DNA of 64,000 nucleotides. Source: Pseudomonas sp. HN11. GTDB lineage: Bacteria; Pseudomonadota; Gammaproteobacteria; Pseudomonadales; Pseudomonadaceae. Position 1 is the stretch's first letter. Every line of letters starts with the position of its first letter. Made by a program: the position numbers and the translations under genes. Of this stretch, positions 26,672 through 34,402 are shown in pieces. Below the pieces are notes generated by a model. The model worked only from the letters and a program-made list of their open reading frames with translations, made no database searches and was not told where the DNA came from. The stretch is from NCBI RefSeq assembly GCF_021390155.1, contig NZ_CP089985.1, positions 3,421,001-3,485,000 on the forward strand, read 5' to 3'.

Positions 26672-27862
26672 TCAAATCAATCCGCGAGCCACAGCCCAGT
26701 AAAGGCCGCGGTTGAATCCATTGCGCAGAAGGCCACCAAGTTTGGTTGGCGGGGTCGGCCTCACGTCGTGGGCATAGTCGTACCAAAGTGGCATTCCAGC
26801 ATTTAGGCCCATCTGCGCCACAGCTTGGACACGCCCGTCATACACTGCATTGGGGCTACCCAAGCGGACTTCAGCGGCAATATTGTTGGCGATCACCGGC
26901 GCCTGGTTGTGACAAGCCCCACCCGCTTTACTGACGGGTAGATCGACCGTGTCGCCGATCACATAAACGCCTTCGAGCCCATAGACCTGTAACGTCTCAT
27001 GATCAGTCGGCAGCCAGCCTTCATTGTTCTGAGCCTGTGAAACGCCGGACTCAAGCACCACGTCAACTGCACGAATCGGCGGGGTCGCCATCAGAATGTC
27101 GAACGGCTGTTCGTCCCCCTCTTGCGAATAAGCCATTCGTTGTTCCGGGTCGACTCTGCTCAGTGTGAACCCCCGTTGAAAGCGAATATTCTTCTGTTCG
27201 AAGATCTCCGGCAAAATCTCGCCGGTGGGTCGCTGCAGGAATAAACAATTGCGCAACAATTGGGCCGTGGTGGGATAGGTGTAAATGATTTCTACCTTGT
27301 CTCGGACGCCGCGACGACGAAGAAAGTCATCAAGCATCAACGTGGTTTCGACGGGAGCGATGCCGCACTGATGCGGTACATTGGGGGTCTCGGGAAAAGA
27401 AACCGTGATAAAAATTCGACCTTTTTTAATGGCGCTTAGACGTTGAGCCAATTGTCGCGCTGGTTCGTATTGGTAGAAGTGGTCGCCGGCCTCCTTGAGA
27501 CCTTCAATACGTTCCGGAGCAGGTACGCAACCGGTGGCAATCACCAGAAAATCATAGCCATGACGCTTACCACTACGGGTTCTCAGCTCTTGTCTGGCGA
27601 AGTCAAAACGAATCACTTCGTCGACTTGAAAATCTATTTCCGGGCGTAACAATGAGCGTTCTGGACGTTTGAGCTCTTCCTGAAAAAAAAGATTGAACGC
27701 AACGTACATGAAAGCGGGTTTGTAGAAGTGCTCCTCAGAGTTAGAGAGCAGGACGATCTTCAACTCCCCCCGCAGAATTTCAGGATAGAGCTTGGTGACT
27801 AGTTGATTGGCAAGCATCGTGCCGCCCATGCCACCGCCGACAATGATTATCCGCTTCTGCAT
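26672..27862 (-). CDS. Sulfide:quinone-reductase-like FAD oxidoreductase
   Basis: 396 residues from the ATG at 27862 (MQKRIIIVGGGMGG), which has GGAGGGTGGG upstream; an earlier frame start at 27901 is not supported. The FAD site GGGMGG is at the N-terminus and a second flavin motif YVIGDTVDLP near 300. Three Cys fall where sulfide:quinone reductases have them: Cys112 (ATGCVPAP), Cys166 (HQCGIAPVE) and Cys317 (KAGGACHNQAP). That supports sulfide or persulfide oxidation with electrons to quinone at the inner membrane. Some relatives lack proven activity, so the substrate stays provisional. In operon with the DUF1641 gene. Confidence 0.82.
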   Translation of the reverse strand: MQKRIIIVGGGMGGTMLANQLVTKLYPEILRGELKIVLLSNSEEHFYKPAFMYVAFNLFFQEELKRPERSLLRPEIDFQVDEVIRFDFARQELRTRSGKRHGYDFLVIATGCVPAPERIEGLKEAGDHFYQYEPARQLAQRLSAIKKGRIFITVSFPETPNVPHQCGIAPVETTLMLDDFLRRRGVRDKVEIIYTYPTTAQLLRNCLFLQRPTGEILPEIFEQKNIRFQRGFTLSRVDPEQRMAYSQEGDEQPFDILMATPPIRAVDVVLESGVSQAQNNEGWLPTDHETLQVYGLEGVYVIGDTVDLPVSKAGGACHNQAPVIANNIAAEVRLGSPNAVYDGRVQAVAQMGLNAGMPLWYDYAHDVRPTPPTKLGGLLRNGFNRGLYWAVARGLI

Positions 27863-28225
27863 GTCCCACCCTCCATGGTGTAGGTAATATCCATTCGGCA
27901 TGAATAGTAGTCGAGAACGGCGGGCGGCAAGAAAGAAGTGGCGATAAGAAAAAACTCATTAATCACCAAGTAAATATGTTCATTACAAGAAGCCATGAAT
28001 CTTCCTGGCTTTCTTAAGTACCGAGCGGACGCTTTGGCCGATTGTAGTCAGTCGCGAAAAACCGGAACCTACCTAGAATTGACTGTCGACAAGAGGCTCA
28101 ATTAGCTCAAGCAAACAGCATTTTCAATGCCATACATTCCTTACAGGAATACGCTGCATAAAATTAATGAATTTTTGTTATTACTGCATCTGGCGTAGCT
28201 TGATTTCAGGACATGGAGAACCGCC
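27863..28225. other. Gene-free interval between divergent genes
   Basis: This 363-base, rather AT-rich region separates the flavoprotein gene and the methyltransferase gene. It must hold both promoters. A GGAACC-N16-TCGAC string near 28061 faintly resembles an ECF-sigma promoter for the rightward gene. I see no other frame or strong hairpin. Confidence 0.4.
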
Positions 28226-28942
28226 TTGAAATCATCCCTTCTCAACAAAGCTGACAAATTTGATACCTCACGAGCCGAAGAGTACGGACGCCAGAGCCGT
28301 ATTGCACTCGCTGGATATGACGCCTGCCAAGACTTGGCTGCATGCATGCTGGCGGCAAGCCTGGGCAATACACGTTCGGCAAAAATACTGGTCGTTGGCG
28401 CTGGCGGTACGGCGCAGGAAATTATTGCGATGGCCAAGCTTGAACCGAGTTGGCGCTTCACGGCCGTTGACCCATCCGAGCCGATGCTGGAGGCAGCAAA
28501 ACAGCAGTTAGAGGCAAACAACTTGCTTGAAAGAACGGCCGTGCATCTTGGGCAAGTTGAAGACCTGGCAGCAGACGAGTCATACGACGCAGCGACCTTG
28601 ATCGGTGTACTCCATCATCTCGATGGAGATGAAGCCAAGCGACAAATTCTACGATCCATTCGGGCTCATCTAAAACCGGGTGCGCCGCTTATTGTCGCGG
28701 GGAATCATTACGCGTATGCCAGCCAGCCGTTACTGCTTGCGGCCTGGGGGCAGCGATGGCGGCAGCATGGAGCCAGCGTGGATGAAGTGAAGATCAAGCT
28801 TGGAAAAATCCTTCAAGGCGCTGATCCTCCACATTCCGAGGCGGCGGTTCAAAAACTCTTGCATGACGCCGGATTTGGAGACGCTACCCGTTTCTTCAGC
28901 AGCCTCTTCTGGGGGGCGTGGTTGACGTACAAAGTGGTCTGA
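28226..28942 (+). CDS. Class I SAM-dependent methyltransferase
   Basis: 238 residues beginning at TTG 28226, which has GGAGAA at proper spacing; no in-frame ATG gives a full domain. The SAM-binding motif I is ILVVGAGGTAQE near 53-64, the acidic residue that binds ribose is in FTAVDPSEPM, and a motif-IV-like LIGVLHHLDG follows. The substrate is not recognisable. Its neighbours are stress-type genes, and it ends before a convergent cinA gene. Confidence 0.82.
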   Translation: MKSSLLNKADKFDTSRAEEYGRQSRIALAGYDACQDLAACMLAASLGNTRSAKILVVGAGGTAQEIIAMAKLEPSWRFTAVDPSEPMLEAAKQQLEANNLLERTAVHLGQVEDLAADESYDAATLIGVLHHLDGDEAKRQILRSIRAHLKPGAPLIVAGNHYAYASQPLLLAAWGQRWRQHGASVDEVKIKLGKILQGADPPHSEAAVQKLLHDAGFGDATRFFSSLFWGAWLTYKVV

Positions 28943-29023
28943 ACATGGCCGCGAATACGGAACATACACATCCGTTTGCCATTGATCCTGCGGTGCCCTT
29001 CGCACGCTGTGGGTCAGAGATCG

Positions 29024-29525
29024 TTAAGCGCGCTTACCCGCCATGGCTAACTGGTGAAAATGCGGCAGCGATTTCAGGGCATGGATGGACGCCGCCAATT
29101 GAACCTGCTCGCGCGAGCCCATGAACCGTTCCTTTCGACTGAACACGCTCATACCTCGCCCTACTCGATAGGCCCAGGCAAAACAAACAGTTCCAGGAGG
29201 TATTCCATCGATCGCATCAGGACCCAGTATGCCTGTCGTCGCTATAGCGACATCTGCAGGACTGTCGTCCAGCGCCCCGAGAACCATCTCCCGAGCAACC
29301 TCACAGCTCGTGAGATTAAAAGTATTTATGGTGTACTCGCGTACTTTTAATAGTCGCTGTTTCGCTTCTGGCGAATAGACAACGTAACCACTCTCAATAC
29401 ATGACCCCCCCTCCGTCGACCTCCGAAAGCAATGTGATAATTTTTCCTGCGGTACAAGACTCGGCCGTGGTAATGACCATTCGATTGCGTTTGAGGTACT
29501 CCACGGTAGAAGCGGCGACAAACAT
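29024..29525 (-). pseudogene. CinA C-terminal-type (PncC-like) gene with frameshift
   Basis: Starting at ATG 29525 (AGGAG eight bases upstream) the frame reads VEYLKRNRMVITTAESCTAG, the classical start of the CinA_C/PncC nicotinamide-nucleotide amidase domain, then stops at VMY. The rest (SGYVVYSPEAKQ, IATTGILGPDA, GTVCFAWAY) continues in the next frame to 29024. The break coincides with a run of seven G on the coding strand (C-run 29405-29411); six G would join both halves into one 166-residue protein, the normal length of stand-alone CinA_C proteins. Both halves are otherwise intact. It is a recent inactivation, a slippage-prone contingency tract or a sequencing error. Confidence 0.85.
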
Positions 29526-29694
29526 GATAATTGCTCCTGCGCACGAGCGATTGCGCTATCACCCTGTTCTAAAAACCGACCTTTCAAATCAATCAATGTT
29601 CAAGCGAAAGTGTTTTGAACGTGCACGGCGTCAGGGTTTCCAACGTCTACAGCGTTGAACCTGACTTCATCAATTCATGAGAGAAGGCAAGAGG

Positions 29695-30471
29695 ATGGAA
29701 CCTACGACAATGGTTACCAAGACAGCCAGAACCGCCAAGTCATTTTCCTTGGCCGCAACCTTTACCCTGCTAAGCGCCTGCGCCGGCAATAATTCCCCCT
29801 CGAATGTGGGCACACCCGGCAAACCCATTACCCCATCTACCCGAACCTTGGAGGCCGGTGCAGCCCTGCTCCAATCTCGTCCGCCTGTTGATGCATTGAA
29901 CGCCTATCTGGACGGTTTTCACTTCTATAACGGCCATCCTGACGTGCAGATGGAAGCGCATCACTACTGCGCGGTTCTCAGCGAAGAGGTGATTCAATGC
30001 GTGATCTACGACGGCAATCGCAAGGATGCCAAGTTGATGGGCGTGGAATACATCATCAGCGAGCAGTTATTCAACACACTGCCTGCCCCTGAAAAGGCGC
30101 TTTGGCACAGCCATGTGCATGAAGTGAAATCAGGACAACTGGTTGCGCCGGGGATCCCCGAAGTGGCTGAGCACGCCTTGATGGAAAAACTGGTACATAC
30201 CTACGGTAAGACCTGGCATACCTGGCATACCGATCTCCACAAACGCCTGCCACTGGGTGCGCCGCAACTTATGATGGGGTTTACCACCGATGGACAGGCC
30301 GACCCTCGGATGGTCGCCGAGCGCGATCAGCGAATGGGTATCGACAGCACCGAAAAGAAGAAGACTCGCGTCGATATAGTTACGCCACCCATCGCCCCCG
30401 GTGCGGACGCATGGCAACGGGGTACCGTTATTCAGATCACCGATCCGACTACAACGGCCCATCAGCACTGA
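29695..30471 (+). CDS. DUF1264 (oil-body-associated-protein-like) lipoprotein
   Basis: 258 residues from the ATG at 29695 (GAAGG seven bases before); starts at 29677 or 29710 are possible. A signal peptide with lipobox LSAC marks a lipoprotein. The mature region carries the DUF1264/OBAP pattern: FHFYNGHPDVQMEAHHYC, then EVIQCVIYDG, LWHSHVHEV and HTDLHKRLPLGAPQLMMG. Many His residues could bind metal, but no activity is established for the bacterial proteins. A GAACGT-N16-TCCAA string at about 29617-29643 is a weak candidate for an AlgU-type promoter. Confidence 0.82.
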   Translation: MEPTTMVTKTARTAKSFSLAATFTLLSACAGNNSPSNVGTPGKPITPSTRTLEAGAALLQSRPPVDALNAYLDGFHFYNGHPDVQMEAHHYCAVLSEEVIQCVIYDGNRKDAKLMGVEYIISEQLFNTLPAPEKALWHSHVHEVKSGQLVAPGIPEVAEHALMEKLVHTYGKTWHTWHTDLHKRLPLGAPQLMMGFTTDGQADPRMVAERDQRMGIDSTEKKKTRVDIVTPPIAPGADAWQRGTVIQITDPTTTAHQH

Positions 30472-30545
30472 ACGCACCACTCAGTCATTCGGATTGAACA
30501 TTTACCGGCTCTTCTCTATCGCAAGACCAGTGATAGGAGGATGTC

Positions 30546-30596
30546 ATGACGCAAATCAATTCGCCCGGCTGGGTAACGTTTACAGTAGACGATTGA
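30546..30596 (+). CDS. Candidate 16-residue micro-ORF with strong SD
   Basis: ATG at 30546 lies five bases after a perfect AGGAGG and encodes MTQINSPGWVTFTVDD before TGA. It stands alone in a 226-base gap between the DUF1264 and DUF6555 genes. Such a strong ribosome site without a larger frame suggests a real small peptide, a leader peptide, or the relic of a longer gene. I recognise no homology. Confidence 0.35.
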   Translation: MTQINSPGWVTFTVDD

Positions 30597-30697
30597 GTCG
30601 TCATAAACGCCCGAGCTCAGCAACAGCAAATGGCCGGACGATTTTTTGAATTTTTTTGACGTCAAATATCTCTAGTTCATGAGCATAAGGAGGTCTC

Positions 30698-30952
30698 ATG
30701 AAACACGACGTTCTATTTACTATTGAATATCAGCTTCACGGTGAACCAAAGTCCTTCATCGTTCGTGCGCCGAAAATGGACAATGCCGAAGCTTGGCATT
30801 GGGCCAGTTGCGATGCAGGTGTCGCCTTCATCCCCAAATTTGGCCAGCACACAATCAAGCGTGTTTCCAAACCCATGGCGGAAAAATACGGCATTACGCA
30901 GGTACGCTGGAGCGCCGCGACGCAGGTGCAGTGGTCGGAGGTCCTCACATGA
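30698..30952 (+). CDS. Small DUF6555-type protein
   Basis: 84 residues with AAGGAGG ideally placed before the ATG. The sequence (FTIEYQLHGEPKSFIVRAP, AWHWASCDAGVA) looks like the small Pseudomonas DUF6555 family, which has no known function. It is soluble-looking with no signal peptide. The stop overlaps the start of the next small gene (ATGA), so the two are cotranslated. Confidence 0.75.
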   Translation: MKHDVLFTIEYQLHGEPKSFIVRAPKMDNAEAWHWASCDAGVAFIPKFGQHTIKRVSKPMAEKYGITQVRWSAATQVQWSEVLT

Positions 30953-31191
30953 TGACCACCCAGACGCTGGGATATACGACAAGACAAGCACTGGATGACA
31001 AGGTCGCGCGAAATAGCGAGATGTTTTTCGAAGCCGACCGACTGGATGCACAAGCGTACGAAATCATCAAGTCCTATAGCGGCGATGCGCAGACCTGGGC
31101 GCGCTTCATCGAAGCCAAGAAAATTGCGGATGCACAACGCACTGCCGCTTATCAAGAGTGGACGCGCATCCATCGTGCGAAGCGAAAGTAG
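30949..31191 (+). CDS. Small hypothetical helical protein
   Basis: 80 residues from the ATG at 30949 that overlaps the DUF6555 stop. The protein is highly charged and helical (ARNSEMFFEADRLDAQAYEIIKSY). No family recognised. The longer frame to 30793 is only an overlap with the previous gene. A nine-base-pair hairpin follows three bases after the stop. Confidence 0.7.
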   Translation: MMTTQTLGYTTRQALDDKVARNSEMFFEADRLDAQAYEIIKSYSGDAQTWARFIEAKKIADAQRTAAYQEWTRIHRAKRK

Positions 31192-31193
31192 CT

Positions 31194-31220
31194 GCCAGCC
31201 CTGTCGGAATAAGGGCTGGC
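31194..31220. terminator. Hairpin after the DUF6555 pair
   Basis: GCCAGCCCT pairs perfectly with AGGGCTGGC across a nine-base loop. It begins three bases after the stop of the small gene and faces the convergent DUF421 gene. No T-run, so termination may be factor-assisted. Confidence 0.5.
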
Positions 31221-31283
31221 GAGGTCCTCCGATTTGTCGTCGCGCTTTGCCGTCTCAGGCCGCTTACGTCGTTGACGTTGGAT

Positions 31284-31727
31284 CTATTCGCTAGGGATGA
31301 TGGAAATTTTCCCGTTTCGTTCAAGGATCGCGAATTTGATCTGATGGATCTCCACGATGCCTTGAGCGGATCGGGCTGCTTCGAGAATATCGCTTTCATC
31401 CAACCGCGCACGCTTGAGTCGCTCATGCAGCACAGTGCCATGCTCGACCACTATCGTCGGGCCGCCATCAAGCAGCCGTGAAAACCAACGTGAACGCTGC
31501 TTGACCAGCGAGAAACCAATGTCTATTGCAATCAGCGTTGCGATCACCAGCACCGCATTGGTCAGCGAAAAGTCGTTGCCCAGCAACGCCTGCTGGGTCG
31601 CCTCGCCGATGACCATCAACAACACCAGGTCGAAGGTGGTTAATTCCGCAAGCGAACGCCGGCCAGCGACTTTGAACAGGATCATCAACACCATGTAGAT
31701 AGCAGCTGCTCGTAAAACCGAATCCAT
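31284..31727 (-). CDS. YetF/DUF421-family membrane protein
   Basis: 147 residues from the ATG at 31727 (GGGGG upstream). Two or three N-terminal helices (VLRAAAIYMVLMILFKVAGRR, LVIATLIAIDIGF) are followed by a cytoplasmic DUF421/YetF_C domain with the typical GPTIVVEHGTV and LDESDILEAAR strings. It is shorter than B. subtilis YetF, as are most proteobacterial copies. Function unknown. It is third in a minus-strand trio with two other small membrane proteins. Confidence 0.82.
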   Translation of the reverse strand: MDSVLRAAAIYMVLMILFKVAGRRSLAELTTFDLVLLMVIGEATQQALLGNDFSLTNAVLVIATLIAIDIGFSLVKQRSRWFSRLLDGGPTIVVEHGTVLHERLKRARLDESDILEAARSAQGIVEIHQIKFAILERNGKISIIPSE

Positions 31728-31735
31728 GATGCCCC

Positions 31736-32251
31736 CTAGGGATAGATGAACTGTGAGAAGCCCAATGAAGTGCCGGTTGGCAGCGAAACGCGCGTCGCGA
31801 AACTGCCCAGACCGTCGCTGCGCACCGTCAGGTGCACGATAGCTTGCCCCGCGTTGTCGCTGAGCACCCACAGCCTTATGCCCTCGCCCGCGGCACTCGA
31901 CTTGAGTGGCTGCGGTTGAAGCATTTCAATTTCAAAGCCGCGCAACAATTCCCCACTGATTTCGACTTCAACCGGTTCGCGGGGTTTGCCCCGCAGATGG
32001 ACGATCAATTCATCGGATGAGCCATTGCGCAAGAACCGCTGGTACTCGACGCGCAATTGTCCATCGGCACTGAGTGCCTCTGCGCTGCTCAGCGGCCCTT
32101 TGGAAAACAACCCTGCCAAGGTGAGCCCGATCAACACAACTAAACCGTACCAACCCACTCGCTCGAAGCACCAGATCTTGCGTTGCAAGGCCATGTCTTC
32201 ATCAACAGGGTAACTGCGGCTGTGCAGATCCCGATGGACAGGCTCCTTCAT
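31736..32251 (-). CDS. Single-helix membrane protein of unknown function
   Basis: 171 residues with a short cytoplasmic N-terminus, one membrane helix (about 34-50, WYGLVVLIGLTLAGLF) and a periplasmic beta-rich domain of about 115 residues (EVEISGELLRGFEIEML, AIVHLTVRSDGLG). No enzyme motif. It lies eight bases before the DUF421 gene and 14 bases after the 73-residue gene, so the three form an operon. Known relatives appear only beside DUF421 genes as far as I recall; treat as conserved hypothetical. Confidence 0.7.
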   Translation of the reverse strand: MKEPVHRDLHSRSYPVDEDMALQRKIWCFERVGWYGLVVLIGLTLAGLFSKGPLSSAEALSADGQLRVEYQRFLRNGSSDELIVHLRGKPREPVEVEISGELLRGFEIEMLQPQPLKSSAAGEGIRLWVLSDNAGQAIVHLTVRSDGLGSFATRVSLPTGTSLGFSQFIYP

Positions 32252-32265
32252 ACGGCCCCCAAGGC

Positions 32266-32487
32266 TCAGCCTTTACTATGTTCTGGAGAGGATGGACCTT
32301 CGGTGATGCCGCGCGGTCCCGCGATACCCCACATAGCCACTCCAACTAACGGCAACGCCAGGACCAGTGCCGTCCAACCCGCCTTGCTGACTGTGCTGTT
32401 ATCGCTAGGCCAAACGCTATTAATGCCCCTTAGGTCCAGCACCAGCAGAATAATCATCAGGCCAATCCAAAAATAGGTTACTTGCAT
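32266..32487 (-). CDS. Small two-helix membrane protein (PLDc_N-like)
   Basis: 73 residues with two hydrophobic segments (FWIGLMIILLVLDL and WTALVLALPLVGVAMWGIAG). The second resembles the PLPLxGxxxW pattern of the phospholipase D N-terminal (PLDc_N) helix family. GGGAGG lies upstream of the ATG. First gene of the DUF421 operon. Confidence 0.7.
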   Translation of the reverse strand: MQVTYFWIGLMIILLVLDLRGINSVWPSDNSTVSKAGWTALVLALPLVGVAMWGIAGPRGITEGPSSPEHSKG

Positions 32488-32592
32488 GACGTAACCTCCC
32501 GGTTACTGGTTATAGGTGGTTAGGTTTGAGGCGCGGCCAGGAGGTTCAGATTTTTTGAAATGGCAGGGACTTCCATCTAAAAATACGATAGT

Positions 32593-32690
32593 TCAGGGGA
32601 ACTGAATCTGCCAAACCGCGCGGCCTGTGGTCGCCCCGGCACCATTGGGGCCAAGAAACGCCAGCACGGGCGAATCGTTGCCGGAGATTT
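32593..32690 (-). pseudogene. Possible ABC-ATPase remnant around a Walker A motif
   Basis: Read leftwards, the frame gives VLAFLGPNGAGATTG, almost identical to the Walker A region of ABC ATPases (VLAFLGPNGAGKTTT) but with the essential Lys replaced by Ala (codon at 32632-32634), and then stops at 32593. No other ABC motif is found nearby. It may be a decayed fragment; coincidence is possible because it is short. Confidence 0.3.
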
Positions 32691-32773
32691 GGCGGTCGTT
32701 CCTTAATTTTTTTTTCAATCTGCCGATACGGGCAATGCAGCATCGACCCATACCTCAAGGAAGCGGAACACTC

Positions 32774-33358
32774 ATGAGCAGCCTCACCATCAACCGGAAG
32801 AAACTGGCTAACATCTGGATAATGCTTGGAAGCGTTCTCGCAGTGCTCGCGAGTGCTGCTGCGATTTATTCGTGGCTAAAAGAAATAAACACCTCTGTGT
32901 CTCACAACCAGAGTTTCTTCGGGCGATGGGAAAGCAACTACGCCTATCCAATCACAGGAGGGACCTTTACATTCAAAGGCATGACTGAGTACTTCCAGAA
33001 CGGAAAATACAACGTTGCCGGCACAATAACGGTTGCCGGCTCAGTGGAGTCGAAAACCTATCAATTTGAGTACAACGCTTATGGTGCTGGCACGTGGACA
33101 GCTGACTCCAGGATTTTCTCATTTACCTTGGACAATATAAAAACCGCGCCCAAGTCCTACGTTCTTGACGGCCAGGATATACCCGTAGTCCTCGTCTCAA
33201 CGCTGTTGGGGGCTTCGGCGCCCAACCTCAGTGATGCTTATCCATCCGGATCCTCTGGCGAAGCACGTATCGTCTCCATCGAGGAAAACGAAATAACGCT
33301 AGAAGAAAAAGATCCTAAAGGAAAGCCCTTTATTATTCACTCGTATCGGCAGCAGTAG
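32774..33358 (+). CDS. Orphan single-helix membrane protein
   Basis: 194 residues from the ATG at 32774 (AGGAAG upstream); starts further left give no recognisable sequence. One helix (about 12-32) anchors a domain rich in Ser, Thr, Tyr and Gly with antiparallel-strand character (GTFTFKGMTEYFQNGKYNVAG). No family recognised. The region is clearly more AT-rich than its neighbours and uses codons such as ATA and AAA more freely, so horizontal acquisition is likely. Confidence 0.65.
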   Translation: MSSLTINRKKLANIWIMLGSVLAVLASAAAIYSWLKEINTSVSHNQSFFGRWESNYAYPITGGTFTFKGMTEYFQNGKYNVAGTITVAGSVESKTYQFEYNAYGAGTWTADSRIFSFTLDNIKTAPKSYVLDGQDIPVVLVSTLLGASAPNLSDAYPSGSSGEARIVSIEENEITLEEKDPKGKPFIIHSYRQQ

Positions 33359-33550
33359 TTGCCTTGAAGATGGCCTTCGCATTGAGAATGCCGCCGTGGG
33401 CTCAGTGACTGATTACGAAGGTTATGAAACCAGAGTCATGACCACGAGCCCGTTCTCAATTAGCGTTCAAATCGAGAAAATAGAATCAGCGTCAATACAC
33501 GGTGAGCAGAACTGTCTACCGTCATCAACAAATCCAGCATCGGAGTCAAA

Positions 33551-34135
33551 GTGAAGATATTCAACAGAAAATGGAGCCAAATAAGCCACATCCACAATAC
33601 CGGTGCCGTCAAGTCGCTGTATGTGTGGCTGTTCATCGTACCCATATTGGCAAAGGCACTCAGTGAAGTCCCCGCAGAAGTAAATTTCCTGATCGCAGGC
33701 CAACCCATTCCAATTAAAATGGAACTGCCCTTTTCATTTTTCTGCTTTTACTTGAGTGCTTTTTTCTTTGTGCTATCAAACTTAATCTTTCAATTTAAAT
33801 GCCCTCAACTAATAAAAGACCATTCTTCATGGAGAAGCTTTGCGGAGCACGGTAAGGGTAAGGAGCATTTGTCTGATTATGTAGATGGACTTGATGTTTC
33901 GAAAGAACATAAAGAAGTCGCATGGCATACGCCGCTCACCCACAAACCAGGAGGTCTGTTACAAGATCAATTCTGGAAGTTTCATGATCTGGGAGAGTGG
34001 CAGACACCTGTCTTCCGGGGAGTCGCTGTGGGCCTGACCTATTTAGCCTTTATATTTATGGCCTGGGTTATCGTCCAGAATCTGCTGACGGTTGTGAACT
34101 ACGCATTTGTTCACCAAACCGGCAACCAAGGGTAG
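33551..34135 (+). CDS. Orphan multi-helix membrane protein
   Basis: 194 residues from GTG at 33551 with GGAG eight bases before. About three membrane segments: 22-38 (LYVWLFIVPILAKAL), 60-80 (FSFFCFYLSAFFFVLSNLIF) and 158-180 (GLTYLAFIFMAWVIVQNLL), with a charged loop between. No family recognised. It shares low GC with the preceding orphan gene and may act with it. Confidence 0.65.
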   Translation: MKIFNRKWSQISHIHNTGAVKSLYVWLFIVPILAKALSEVPAEVNFLIAGQPIPIKMELPFSFFCFYLSAFFFVLSNLIFQFKCPQLIKDHSSWRSFAEHGKGKEHLSDYVDGLDVSKEHKEVAWHTPLTHKPGGLLQDQFWKFHDLGEWQTPVFRGVAVGLTYLAFIFMAWVIVQNLLTVVNYAFVHQTGNQG

Positions 34136-34402
34136 CGCGCACGTCACAAGTGTTGGCCTCAGGCTGCCGCCGGGTGTTGCGACCGTCCAACATGGATGGG
34201 TCTGAAAGAATACCTTGGAGGTATCGCGAACCATAATAATAAAAATAGCTGATTTTATAATTTATAAAAATAACAATATTTAATAATTAGCTTATTCCAA
34301 AAAAGACTTTCCAAGCTCTTTTTTATAGATATACCTTCGTTTCACACACCGACCCCATACCTGGCGGAGGACGTATCCCCTAGCCTCCTCCAGGTTGCCT
34401 AA

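Noticed and set aside
28918..29124. 68-residue plus-strand frame after the methyltransferase
   Set aside because: It overlaps the 3' end of the cinA-type gene, has no recognisable domain and no good ribosome site.
34236..34402. Fur box before the TonB receptor
   Set aside because: The AT-rich stretch contains runs of A and T but no arrangement close to GATAATGATAATCATTATC.
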